In this document: positions 26,593-35,276 of the stretch, one piece after another | Numbering within the stretch: position 1 is the stretch's first letter | Layout of the letters: each line of letters opens with the position of its first letter | From: Candidatus Gastranaerophilales bacterium | GTDB lineage: Bacteria; Cyanobacteriota; Vampirovibrionia; Gastranaerophilales; Gastranaerophilaceae | NCBI GenBank assembly: GCA_944323945.1 | Contig: CALUUL010000014.1 | Span: 1-39,752 of the forward strand | Direction: 5' to 3' | Length of the DNA stretch: 39,752 nucleotides | Notes under the pieces: generated by a model | The model's database searches: none | The model's input: only the letters and a program-made list of their open reading frames with translations | What the model was told of the DNA's origin: nothing | Program-made: the position numbers and the translations under genes

Positions 26593-27444
26593 ATGTATAA
26601 ATTCGGTATAATAGGTTATCCTTTATCACATTCAATGTCAAAAGTAATTCAAGAAGCAGCATTTAAATCAGTTGGGTTAGAAGGCACATATGAAGTACTG
26701 GAAACAGAACAAGAAGATTTGGTAACAAGAATAAAATATCTTCGTTCAAATGGATTTCAAGGATTTAATGTAACTATTCCATTAAAAGTTCCTATTACTT
26801 TATTTTTATCAGGTGTTGATAATGTTGCAAATGTAGCAGGTAGTGCAAATACAATAAAAATACAACCTGATATGTCAATGGTAGGATATAATACAGACGT
26901 ATATGGTTTTGTTGAAGCTATACCTGAAGATTTCAGAGAAGAAATAAAAGGAAAAGAAGTAGCAATTCTAGGTAATGGCGGAGCTGCAAGAGCTGTCGGA
27001 GTCGGACTATCTATTTTAAAAGCATCTAGAATAGATTTCTATGCTAGAAATATTCTTAATGCAAAAGAAATGGTTGATGCTCTAAGAGTTAATTTCCCAA
27101 ACACAGAGATGAACTGTAAACAAATTGAAGGATTAAAGGATATTTCAAAATACAAAATTCTTGTTAATACAACGCCTATAGGGATGAGAAGCAAAGCAAT
27201 GGGAATTTCACCTATAGATGAAGATGTTATAAAGACCATGAATAAAGATTCTATTATATATGATATTGTCTATAATCCTTTAAATACAGAACTGATAAAA
27301 CTTGCAAAAAAACATGGTATTCAAACAGTACAAGGTCTTGATATGTTAATATATCAAGGTGCAAAAGCTTTTGAAATTTGGACAGGCAAAAAACCTAACA
27401 TTTTAAAAATGAAAATAGCTGCTCTCGAAGCAATGATTGAATAA
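26593..27444 (+). CDS. aroE: Shikimate dehydrogenase
   Basis: The protein has 283 residues. It starts MYKFGIIGYPLSHSMS, the shikimate-binding SxS loop. Lys65 in NVTIPLK and Asp102 in NTDVYGF are the catalytic pair, at the same numbering as in E. coli. GNGGAARAVGVGL is the NADP-binding loop, and the C-terminus has QGLDMLIYQGAKAFEIWTG. It reduces 3-dehydroshikimate to shikimate in aromatic amino-acid synthesis. The ATG at 26593 is two bases after the topA stop, and a purine-rich GGAAGAAG within topA serves as ribosome site; the upstream in-frame codon at 26557 is unlikely. The stop codon lies in a hairpin. Confidence 0.97.
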   Translation: MYKFGIIGYPLSHSMSKVIQEAAFKSVGLEGTYEVLETEQEDLVTRIKYLRSNGFQGFNVTIPLKVPITLFLSGVDNVANVAGSANTIKIQPDMSMVGYNTDVYGFVEAIPEDFREEIKGKEVAILGNGGAARAVGVGLSILKASRIDFYARNILNAKEMVDALRVNFPNTEMNCKQIEGLKDISKYKILVNTTPIGMRSKAMGISPIDEDVIKTMNKDSIIYDIVYNPLNTELIKLAKKHGIQTVQGLDMLIYQGAKAFEIWTGKKPNILKMKIAALEAMIE

Positions 27445-27466
27445 AGTACTAAATATAGTACTTTAT
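27441..27466. terminator. Hairpin containing the stop codons of two convergent genes
   Basis: ATAAAGTACTA (27441-27451) and TAGTACTTTAT (27456-27466) form an 11-bp perfect stem with a four-base loop. The aroE TAA (27442-27444) lies in the left arm and the opposite gene's stop (27465-27463) in the right arm. Only short T tracts follow, so termination efficiency is uncertain. Confidence 0.55.
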
Positions 27467-27816
27467 CCAAATATATCCAACTTTGATGAAGACATAACCC
27501 CATCTTTAAAAGTTATCGTTCGTACAATATTACCCATTTCTTTTATTTTTTTGGTAAGTTTTCCATCCTTTGAATATATGGTCTTGAATGTATTACCATC
27601 AATTTTCTCTGTATGTTCTCGTAAAACACCATTAACAAAATGAGAAGTAATTTCAGCACGACCATCTTTTTGCTTTACAAGAATACTATCAGCATCTTCT
27701 ATGACAGATACTACATTACCAACAGGTAAATTATCAAAGATATTTGAACTCAATTTTGATTTACCTGCAAAAGAGAAATTCCCGAAAGAACTCGGATTCA
27801 TATTAATAATATTCAT
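27463..27816 (-). CDS. Unrecognised 117-residue protein with beta-repeat body
   Basis: An N-terminal stretch (MNIINMNPSSFGNFSFAGKS) contains FSFAGK, resembling the F-x-G-K motif of small Gastranaerophilales proteins. From residue 40 on the protein is built of short strand-turn repeats: ADSILVKQKDGRAEIT, FVNGVLREHTEK, FKTIYSKDGKLTKK, RTITFKDGVMSS. This looks like a meandering beta-sheet such as MORN- or YwqK-like antitoxin repeats, though the match is only general. No signal peptide is seen. AGGAG lies upstream of the ATG. It follows fliI by 71 bases and might be read through from the flagellar operon. I do not recognise a defined family. Confidence 0.65.
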   Translation of the reverse strand: MNIINMNPSSFGNFSFAGKSKLSSNIFDNLPVGNVVSVIEDADSILVKQKDGRAEITSHFVNGVLREHTEKIDGNTFKTIYSKDGKLTKKIKEMGNIVRTITFKDGVMSSSKLDIFG

Positions 27817-27887
27817 TTTTTATCTCCTAATAAAAGGCTAGTATTTCAAGCGAATTATAAAACTTAAAAAAAAGTTACAAGAACTTT

Positions 27888-29237
27888 TTAAATATCAACA
27901 TCTTTCATCATTGAAATTAATGTAGATATGGTTGATTCCATTGTTACACTATCTGATACTCTTTGCTGCAAAAATGCATTTATTTGAGGCATTAATTCGA
28001 TAGCTATATCCAATTTAGGATTTGAGCCGGCATTATACATTCCAACATCAATTAAATCTTTGTTTTCTCTATATAAAGACATTAATTTACGCATTTTATA
28101 TGCAGCTTGCTTATGTTCTTCTGTAACTATTTCAGTAAATAAACGGCTAATACTTCCTAATACATCAATAGCCGGATAGTGATTCATCTCCGCAACTTTT
28201 CTTGATAGAAAAATATGTCCATCAACAATACCACGAACAGTATCAACAACAGGATCGTTAATATCATCACCTTCCATCAATACAGTATATAACGCAGTTA
28301 TGGATCCTTTTGGACTATTACCGCTTCTTTCTAAAATACGTTGAAGCCAAGAAAAAATAGATGGAGGATAACCTTTTATTGTTGGCGGTTCCCCGATAGA
28401 AAGACCTACTTCTCTACCAGCCATTGCACAACGAGTAACAGTATCAGTCATCAAGAATACTTTCTTACCTTTATCTCTAAAATATTCACAAACTGCAGTT
28501 GCTGTCATTAAACATTTCTGACGAATTAACGGCGGTTGATCGCCTGTTGAACATACGATAACAGATTTTTTCATGCCTGCTTCACCAAGTGAATTTTCAA
28601 TAAATTCCTTAACCTCTCTACCACGTTCGCCAATCAATGCAACAACATTAACATCCGCATCAGAGTTTCTAGCAATCATACCAAGCATTGTACTCTTACC
28701 GACTCCAGAACCTGCAAATAATCCCATACGTTGCCCTGCACCAAGCGTTAACATAGCATCTATTGCTCTAACACCTGTAGAAAACATAGTTTTAATTATA
28801 GGTCTTTCAAATGGACCTGGAGGCGGATTTTCAATATTTACCCAAGGTGCCCCCATTGTATCAAGAGGTTTTCCATCAATTGGTTCACCTAAAGGACTTA
28901 TCAATCTGCCTAGTAAAAAATCACCCATTGGTATACTTATCGCTTTACCGGTCGTTGTTACTAAACTGCCTTGTCCTATTCCTGCCCCATCATACAAAAG
29001 TAATAACTGAGCATTTTCACCTTTAAATGCAACTACTTCCGCAGGTTTTTTTTCTCCTTCATATGTTTCAATAAAACACAAATCTCCAATTTTAAGTCCG
29101 GGTAATTTTACTTCTACTGTTAAACCCAAAAGTTTAGAAACAGAACCTTTATATGAATATAATTTTGTCGAATTTATTATATCAAAAGCCTGTTTTTTTA
29201 CAAATTCTATTGATTTTTCTCTACTTTGATTTAACAT
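27888..29237 (-). CDS. fliI: Flagellum-specific ATPase FliI
   Basis: The protein has 449 residues and is homologous to the F1-ATPase beta subunit. Walker A is AGSGVGKST (about 175-183), followed by LIGERGREVKEFI, the DTVTRCAMAGREVGL segment and GYPPSIFSWLQRILERSG. EGDDINDPVVDTVRGIVDGH is the FliI/SctN signature. It powers delivery of export substrates with FliH to the FlhA/FlhB gate. A virulence-type SctN is the alternative, but the operon contains flagellar rod genes. It follows flhA by four bases and is the last flagellar gene of the operon here. Confidence 0.95.
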   Translation of the reverse strand: MLNQSREKSIEFVKKQAFDIINSTKLYSYKGSVSKLLGLTVEVKLPGLKIGDLCFIETYEGEKKPAEVVAFKGENAQLLLLYDGAGIGQGSLVTTTGKAISIPMGDFLLGRLISPLGEPIDGKPLDTMGAPWVNIENPPPGPFERPIIKTMFSTGVRAIDAMLTLGAGQRMGLFAGSGVGKSTMLGMIARNSDADVNVVALIGERGREVKEFIENSLGEAGMKKSVIVCSTGDQPPLIRQKCLMTATAVCEYFRDKGKKVFLMTDTVTRCAMAGREVGLSIGEPPTIKGYPPSIFSWLQRILERSGNSPKGSITALYTVLMEGDDINDPVVDTVRGIVDGHIFLSRKVAEMNHYPAIDVLGSISRLFTEIVTEEHKQAAYKMRKLMSLYRENKDLIDVGMYNAGSNPKLDIAIELMPQINAFLQQRVSDSVTMESTISTLISMMKDVDI

Positions 29238-29241
29238 TTAT

Positions 29242-31344
29242 TTACCCAAAATTATAGTTAACTGATTCACCAATTGTATCAACAGCTTCAACCCTTATAT
29301 CTGTTATTAATTCAGAATAGGAAATAACAACAATTGTCGGAATATGTCTCTCTAATAATTGATATAAAGGAAGTCTTATTCTTGGAGAACATAATATTAC
29401 AGGTTGTACATTAATACTTTGGTGTGCTCTTATTAAAGTTGAAGCAGCCGATTCAATCAATTCTTGAACTTGAAGAGGATTCAATAAGAACATTGTACCA
29501 AGTTCTGTTCTTTGACAACTGTCATCCAATGTTTTTTCCCATTCCGGAGATAGGGTTAATGCATATAATATCTTATCTTTTGTACAATTTGCAAGACATA
29601 TTTGTCTTCCAAGAGCAGCTCTTAAACGTTCAGACAATATATCAGGTTCTTTTGAAAATCTTGCATAATCACATAATCTTTCAAATATATAAATAATATC
29701 CTTAATAGAAACTTTTTCTCGAATAAGATTGACAAATATTTTACGTAAATCACTCGTAGAAATAATTGTTGGAACAAGGTCATTAACCAATGTAGGATCT
29801 TGACTCTTAACTAATTCCATAAGTTTAAGAACATCTGTTTTCGTCATAATTTCATCAACATACTTTCTTACACAGTCTTGTAAATGAGTAATTATTACAT
29901 CAACAGAATCAACAGCAGTAACATCTTTTTGTTCTTTTAAGAAATTTGTATCCATCCAATATGCTTGTGTTTGATAAGTAGGATCAACTCCAATTATAGC
30001 ATCTTTAGGCACTTCTTTTCCCAAAGCATCCCATTGATCAGCAATTACCATACTTTTCTTTGGATAAACAGTCCCAACAGCAACAGTATTTCCTCTAACA
30101 GAAATCATATACTCATTAGCACCAATTGCAGAAGAATCCATAATTCTAATATTAGGTATAATATAACCAAGTTCATCTGTAACACGTTGTCTCAAAGCTG
30201 CGATTTTAGGGAGTAACATACCATCTTGGTCAGGATCTGCAATTTCTAAAAGTCCTGTACCTACTTGCAAATTTAACACATCAACACCCAAACGTTCATA
30301 CATCCTATTGGGATTTGTCAAATCACTCATACTTTTCTTAACTGCATCAAGTTGCCCTAATTGAGATTGAACATCTTTATTTACAGAAACAATTAAATAT
30401 GCAGCAGTAATTATCAATGCATACACAGTAAATGTGTACCAAGGAAGACCGGTATAAAAACTTGTTAAAGCAATGACTATTAAGAAAATAACAGTAAAAA
30501 TCAAACTTGACGGTTTACTTAAAATTTGCCCTGATAAATCACCACCTAATGACCCACCAGATGCCGTAGAACGAGTCATTACGATACCGGCTGCAATTGC
30601 CATTAACAAAGATGGTAACTGAGCAGCCAAACCATCACCAACGGTTAATACTGTATATTTTTGAACCGCTTCTCCTGCTGCCATACCATTCATTAAAACA
30701 CCAACACACAAACCACCAACAATATTTATTACAACTATGATGATACCAGCCATAGTATCACCTTTTACAAACTTCATAGCACCATCCATAGAACCATATA
30801 AGTTAGATTCTCGTTGTAAATCTTCTCTTCTTTTTACTGCCTCTTCCGGCGATATTAAACCTGCATTAAAATCAGCATCAATTGTCATTTGTTTACCGGG
30901 CATTGCATCTAATGCAAATCTTGCAGCAACTTCGGCAATACGTTCTGAACCCTTAGTAATTACCATAAATTGAACAATTGTAATAATAATAAATATTACA
31001 AAACCAACAACCAAATTACCGCCTGTTACGAAATTACCAAAAGCATCAATGACTTCTCCTGCCTCACCTTTAGCTAGAATTAGCCTTGTTGATGCAATTG
31101 ATAAAACAAGTCGAAACATTGTACCTATTAATATAATAGATGGAAATGAAGCTAATTCTAATGGTCTTTGTATATACAAAGAAATCATCAATAATAATAT
31201 ACCGAGTGTAATATTAAAACTTATCGCAAAGTTTACAATCCAAGATGGAAGCTCAACAATAAGCAAAACTATCAGCAATATTACAAATATTGCTAATCCG
31301 ATTTCACTTATCATTGATGGTTTTGCACCTTGCGGCTGTGCCAT
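29242..31344 (-). CDS. flhA: Flagellar export gate protein FlhA
   Basis: The protein has 700 residues. About eight transmembrane helices occupy the first 330 residues. The FHIPEP-type loop region is well conserved: SFNITLGILLLMISLY, SFPSIILIGTMFRLVLSIAS and the cytosolic stretch VAARFALDAMPGKQMTIDAD, then FVKGDTMAGIIIVVINI. The C-terminal cytosolic domain (about 345-700), which makes the nonameric ring and docks substrates and chaperones, is complete. The gate protein uses the proton gradient in export. The gene lies between fliH (six-base gap) and fliI (four-base gap), which is an unusual placement. Confidence 0.96.
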   Translation of the reverse strand: MAQPQGAKPSMISEIGLAIFVILLIVLLIVELPSWIVNFAISFNITLGILLLMISLYIQRPLELASFPSIILIGTMFRLVLSIASTRLILAKGEAGEVIDAFGNFVTGGNLVVGFVIFIIITIVQFMVITKGSERIAEVAARFALDAMPGKQMTIDADFNAGLISPEEAVKRREDLQRESNLYGSMDGAMKFVKGDTMAGIIIVVINIVGGLCVGVLMNGMAAGEAVQKYTVLTVGDGLAAQLPSLLMAIAAGIVMTRSTASGGSLGGDLSGQILSKPSSLIFTVIFLIVIALTSFYTGLPWYTFTVYALIITAAYLIVSVNKDVQSQLGQLDAVKKSMSDLTNPNRMYERLGVDVLNLQVGTGLLEIADPDQDGMLLPKIAALRQRVTDELGYIIPNIRIMDSSAIGANEYMISVRGNTVAVGTVYPKKSMVIADQWDALGKEVPKDAIIGVDPTYQTQAYWMDTNFLKEQKDVTAVDSVDVIITHLQDCVRKYVDEIMTKTDVLKLMELVKSQDPTLVNDLVPTIISTSDLRKIFVNLIREKVSIKDIIYIFERLCDYARFSKEPDILSERLRAALGRQICLANCTKDKILYALTLSPEWEKTLDDSCQRTELGTMFLLNPLQVQELIESAASTLIRAHQSINVQPVILCSPRIRLPLYQLLERHIPTIVVISYSELITDIRVEAVDTIGESVNYNFG

Positions 31345-31350
31345 TATATA

Positions 31351-32172
31351 TTAACTCTCTTTCTGTTTTCTTAATGCTTGTTCTATTATTGATAATTGTG
31401 TTTCAAGTGTTGCATCAATTATTCCGTTTGATGTTTCGACAATAACACCACCTTCTTTTATGTTATTATCCGGAACTACTGCTATTTTCGCTTCAAAATA
31501 TTCTCCAGAAAATATTTCAGAGACTTTATCTCTAACAATTTCTACATCTTTTGGCATTACTTTTAATGTAATTCTATTTTCAGTTTTATGTATTTCCTCG
31601 ACTACTCCTTTAATCATAGATATTATATACTCTTTATCATTTTCCACTTGTTTATTAATTATTTTTCGTGCGATTTCCATAGAAACTTCATAAATACAAT
31701 CTGAAACTTTTTCATAAACCTCTGTTTTATAATTAAAAAACTCAGAAAATTTACTCTTTAAATCTTCTATATCACTTTTAGCAGAAGCTAAACCTTCTTC
31801 GTATCCTTCTTTTTTGGCTTCTGCTTTTATTGCTAAAGCATCTTTTTGAGCACGAGAAACTATATTCCTATCTTCAGTTCTACGGTACCCTCTTCTTCTT
31901 GTTCCTTCTCGTCTTTCTTCTCTCTGTTCAAATTTAATATTTTCTAAGGAAAGATCTAAATCAACTAAATTTTTATTATTATTTTCCTCTTTAATATCTT
32001 TATCTTTTATGGACTCTTTTTCAATCTGATTTTTTTGAATTTTGTCCATCTCCTCATTATTGGTTTCTATTTTTAAAATTTCTGTAGGTTTTTCAACAAC
32101 TACAGATTCCTCTATATTTGGTGTTTCATTTGATACTTGATTTATTTTTGTATATTTTTTTTTAATAATCAT
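31351..32172 (-). CDS. fliH: FliH-like flagellar export regulator
   Basis: The protein has 273 residues. The N-terminal 130 residues are low complexity and highly charged (Glu, Asn, Lys), with a basic EERREGTRRRGYRRTED patch. The conserved part begins with the helix AIKAEAKKEGYEEGLASAK, whose glycine pattern is typical of FliH, and runs through VSMEIARKIINKQV and VVPDNNIKEGGVIVETSNG. The C-terminal half matches the FliH/SctL and V-ATPase E-subunit fold. FliH dimers hold FliI and link it to the C-ring. The long N-terminal extension may be lineage-specific. The start overlaps the preceding gene by 11 bases. Confidence 0.85.
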   Translation of the reverse strand: MIIKKKYTKINQVSNETPNIEESVVVEKPTEILKIETNNEEMDKIQKNQIEKESIKDKDIKEENNNKNLVDLDLSLENIKFEQREERREGTRRRGYRRTEDRNIVSRAQKDALAIKAEAKKEGYEEGLASAKSDIEDLKSKFSEFFNYKTEVYEKVSDCIYEVSMEIARKIINKQVENDKEYIISMIKGVVEEIHKTENRITLKVMPKDVEIVRDKVSEIFSGEYFEAKIAVVPDNNIKEGGVIVETSNGIIDATLETQLSIIEQALRKQKES

Positions 32173-33160
32173 TTATTTTTTCTTCTATTGTGGTTACCAA
32201 AGATTTTAGAATAAGAGGTGAGAATATCTTATCTGCCGGAAAAGTTGTATCCAATATAAAATCCTTAACCGATTCACGCTCACTAATTGCAATATTACTC
32301 AAGATATCTACAGGTGTAGATTTTATTAACTTATGATATTGCTTTAATAACTTTTCAACATTTATAGTATCTTGAATAGGTAATATTTTCCTTATTTCTT
32401 CAAGTGATTTTATAATAACTTTATGATCGATTTTATCTTCTATATTATTCATTTTCATATAATTGATAACATGTTTGACATCTTGCTTATCTAAGCAATT
32501 CAAAATTTCATTTGCTTTTTCTTCCGGAAGTCTTTTCAAAACAATGGCTAATGCAGCTAGTTTTAAAACTTTTTTATCATTTGCCGAAGGAGATTTAGAA
32601 TCTGCTTGTACATTTGCTTTATTTAATTTTGCTTCATCTTCTGTCTTTTGAACCATATCATTCAAATTAGAAGTATTAACAGCAACTTCGTACTGATTTT
32701 GTGATAGAATACCTTTTTTTACTAATTTTTGAAGTTCTTCATTATATACTTGCTTTACTTTATCTTCAACAAGATTAATTAGTGCATCTTGCGGCATATT
32801 TTTTATTATTGCTAACTTTGCAGTATTAAAAATATTTGCGGCAATAATTTGTAAAATTGCTTCTCTACTTTGAGTTGGAATTTGTCCTTTTATCAAATCA
32901 ATTGATTTATGAAAAGTCCACTCTCCTATAAATTGCGTAACTAAGCTTGCTTGTTCTGCATTAAATTTTAATTGGGCATCATTACTCAATGCCTCACCTG
33001 CCATAAAACAAAACTTTCTAACGGTTTCAACTATATTTTTTTTATCTGAATCGGTTAATATATCAGGAGCAGCATTTGAACCAGGCTGTTGTAAAACTTC
33101 CAAAGCCTGTTTTGCCAAATCTATTGCAAATGCTTTATAATCAAAACCGTTAATCGGCAT
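32162..33160 (-). CDS. Divergent FliG-like protein in the fliG position
   Basis: The protein has 332 residues. It occupies the slot of fliG between fliF and fliH. The only clear FliG-like part is ALAIVLKRLPEEKANEILNCLD (about 203-224), which fits the A-x-x-L-x-x-L-x-x-E-x-A-x-x-(I/V)-L helix of FliG middle and MgtE-N domains. The N-terminal 180 residues are helical and unlike standard FliG. The C-terminal third (about 240-332) is helical and ends KIFSPLILKSLVTTIEEKI. The charged torque-helix residues that contact the stator cannot be identified. It may still bind FliF, whose C-terminal LKELKSWIE tail is present. Identity as FliG is inferred mainly from position. Confidence 0.55.
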   Translation of the reverse strand: MPINGFDYKAFAIDLAKQALEVLQQPGSNAAPDILTDSDKKNIVETVRKFCFMAGEALSNDAQLKFNAEQASLVTQFIGEWTFHKSIDLIKGQIPTQSREAILQIIAANIFNTAKLAIIKNMPQDALINLVEDKVKQVYNEELQKLVKKGILSQNQYEVAVNTSNLNDMVQKTEDEAKLNKANVQADSKSPSANDKKVLKLAALAIVLKRLPEEKANEILNCLDKQDVKHVINYMKMNNIEDKIDHKVIIKSLEEIRKILPIQDTINVEKLLKQYHKLIKSTPVDILSNIAISERESVKDFILDTTFPADKIFSPLILKSLVTTIEEKINDY

Positions 33161-33171
33161 TCCTTACTCCA

Positions 33172-34821
33172 TTATGCTTTTTCAATCCAACTCTTTAATT
33201 CTTTCAATGTTTTTTCACTATCTGATTGAGCCAAATCTGATGATACTTCTTCTAAAACTTCATCTAAAGAAGTTTCATCTTCTTTCTTCTTCTCAATTTG
33301 TAATTGTTTTTGATGTTCTAATAATTCTTGTGTAAGTATTGTTTGCTTTTCTATTAATTCAGCTGCTTTCAAATTTACATCGACAATTTGTTTTTCTTGT
33401 TCAGTTGTCTTTTGCTTTAATTTTTTCAACTCTTCTTCTTGTTCACTTGAAGAATCTTTTAATTTTTTATGGACAAAAACAAAACCAACAACCAGACCTG
33501 CTAACAACAATGCAATAGCGAGCCACCAAGGATTTCCTGATGCATCCGGCACTGGCAAGTTAACTGGTCTATCTGACGCAAGATATGGATCTATTGTTTC
33601 TGCATAAGCAATGGAAACATTACTTGGACTGACTTTAGGGGATGCAGCTCTTGCAATTTGTGATTTTAATTCCTCTTCTGTCATATTTGGAGGCATAGAA
33701 TCCGCATTCATTGTTACTGCTATAGAAATATTTTCTATTATTCCTGATTTGTAATATTCACTAACATGTTTTTTATCAACTCCATATGTCTTTTCAGTTG
33801 CTTCTCTAGAATAACTTTTATTTTGAGAAGATGTAGAAGATGAATTTTGAAGTCCATTTGGCAAATATACACTAACAGCATCTGAACCTTTGTTTGTATC
33901 TTGCGAATTATCACCTAATCCTTCTCTAAATGTTTGTTCAGTTAAAGATGTTTTACCATCAGGATTATATTGAATACTTGTTATTTCTTTTGGAACTTGG
34001 TTTAAGGATGTACTAACAGTAACGACATAATTTCCATGTCCCAACAACATGTCTAATTGAGCTGCAACTTTATTTTGCATATATGAATCATTTTCTTGTA
34101 TTTTTGAGATTTGATCATCTATAGATTTAACTAAACTATTATAAACATTACCATTAGAATCAGTTATAGATATATTTTCAGCAGATAAATCAACTACACT
34201 CCCCATTAATAAACTTTTTATTGCTTTTATAACTGAAGCATCAATTTTAACACCACTTGCAACGGTAAGCATAACTGTTGCACTAATTGGCTTTTTATCT
34301 GCTTTAAAAAACGAGCTTTCCGGTATTGAAACCAAAACAGTTGCATTATCAACATTTGGCATTTGCCTTATTAATCTTGATAACTCACCATTAACAGCTC
34401 TTGCTAATTTTATTCTTTTATCTTCTCTTGTTGATGTAAAATCATTTTTATCAAAAATTTCCAAACCAACATTTTGGTCAATCAACCCACTTTTAACCAG
34501 CACCAACAACGCTCTATCTCTCTGTGAGTTTGTATATTTACCTGCTTCTAAAAAGACGGTTGTTTTTGAACCTTCTGATTTCCTTTTTGCATTTATTTTC
34601 TCTCTAGCCAAGATACTTTGAATTTCAAGCGCTTTTCCTTGATTATCTGTAGTAACAATATCAAATTGTTCTTTTTCAATTTTATCTATGACTTCACCTG
34701 TAGATGACTTTCCACCCACAGACAAACATACAACCAATATTATGATAAATATCAGGGCACAAACCCCGCCAATAACTGAATAAAGTACCGTTTTATTCTG
34801 CAATAGTTCTTTTATATTCAT
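33172..34821 (-). CDS. fliF: Flagellar MS-ring protein FliF
   Basis: The protein has 549 residues. Transmembrane helices lie at about 13-35 and 431-451, flanking the large periplasmic region. The secretin-like ring-building motifs EIQSILAREKINAK and DKRIKLARAVNGELSRLIRQM, followed by NATVLVSIPES, are conserved. The cytoplasmic C-terminus has a long coiled coil and a final TLKELKSWIEKA, the region that binds FliG in other bacteria. FliF forms the membrane ring on which the rod and export gate assemble. A gap of 98 bases separates it from fliE, and a TATAAT within this gap may be an internal promoter. Confidence 0.95.
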   Translation of the reverse strand: MNIKELLQNKTVLYSVIGGVCALIFIIILVVCLSVGGKSSTGEVIDKIEKEQFDIVTTDNQGKALEIQSILAREKINAKRKSEGSKTTVFLEAGKYTNSQRDRALLVLVKSGLIDQNVGLEIFDKNDFTSTREDKRIKLARAVNGELSRLIRQMPNVDNATVLVSIPESSFFKADKKPISATVMLTVASGVKIDASVIKAIKSLLMGSVVDLSAENISITDSNGNVYNSLVKSIDDQISKIQENDSYMQNKVAAQLDMLLGHGNYVVTVSTSLNQVPKEITSIQYNPDGKTSLTEQTFREGLGDNSQDTNKGSDAVSVYLPNGLQNSSSTSSQNKSYSREATEKTYGVDKKHVSEYYKSGIIENISIAVTMNADSMPPNMTEEELKSQIARAASPKVSPSNVSIAYAETIDPYLASDRPVNLPVPDASGNPWWLAIALLLAGLVVGFVFVHKKLKDSSSEQEEELKKLKQKTTEQEKQIVDVNLKAAELIEKQTILTQELLEHQKQLQIEKKKEDETSLDEVLEEVSSDLAQSDSEKTLKELKSWIEKA

Positions 34822-34855
34822 AAATCCCTAATCTATATATCATCTTCTACTTGAT

Positions 34856-34861
34856 ATTATA
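34856..34861 (-). promoter_or_regulatory. Possible internal promoter -10 upstream of fliF
   Basis: A perfect TATAAT on minus lies about 35 bases upstream of the fliF start in the only sizeable gap (34822-34919) of the flagellar operon. A -35 partner is weak (TTACCC at 17 bases). Confidence 0.3.
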
Positions 34862-34919
34862 CTATTATTTCAAATATTGGGTAACTACTTTACACTTATT
34901 CATTATATCTTCAAGTTGT

Positions 34920-35261
34920 TTATATAGAAATATTCATAACAGTATTATAAGCTGTTACTACTTTAGATGTCATTTGAGCTGCAAGGCTTACTCCAAGTTC
35001 AGCTTTAGCTACTGCAGTCATAACATCATGTATATCAACATCTGAATTACCCATCATTTGTTGATTTAATAATTGATCAGGTTTTTCAACTTCTGCATTT
35101 AAATTACTAACCATACCGGAAAGAACATTTTTAAAACTAACACCTTCTTGTCTATTCAGGTTACTTAGTCCAAAACCCTTTTGAGAAAACTCATCAATAG
35201 GCATTGAAGATGAAACATTTGAAAAAATATTAATATTTGGTACCAATCTATTTTCTATCAT
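34920..35261 (-). CDS. fliE: Flagellar MS ring-rod junction protein FliE
   Basis: The protein has 113 residues, the size of FliE. The C-terminal half carries the family hallmark DIHDVMTAVAKAELGVSLAA followed by QMTSKVVTAYNTVMNI. The middle has EGVSFKNVLSGMVSNLNA. FliE is the first protein exported and joins the FliF ring to the FlgB rod. It lies 15 bases after the lytic transglycosylase gene in an unbroken minus operon. Confidence 0.92.
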   Translation of the reverse strand: MIENRLVPNINIFSNVSSSMPIDEFSQKGFGLSNLNRQEGVSFKNVLSGMVSNLNAEVEKPDQLLNQQMMGNSDVDIHDVMTAVAKAELGVSLAAQMTSKVVTAYNTVMNISI

Positions 35262-35276
35262 TTTTATGCCTTTCTA

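Noticed and set aside
28573..29010. Plus-strand 145-codon frame within fliI
   Set aside because: It is a long shadow frame antisense to a strongly conserved ATPase domain.
27888..31344. Virulence-type type III secretion (SctV/SctN) rather than flagellar genes
   Set aside because: The same operon encodes FlgB, FlgC, FlgG-like rod proteins and FliE, which injectisomes lack.
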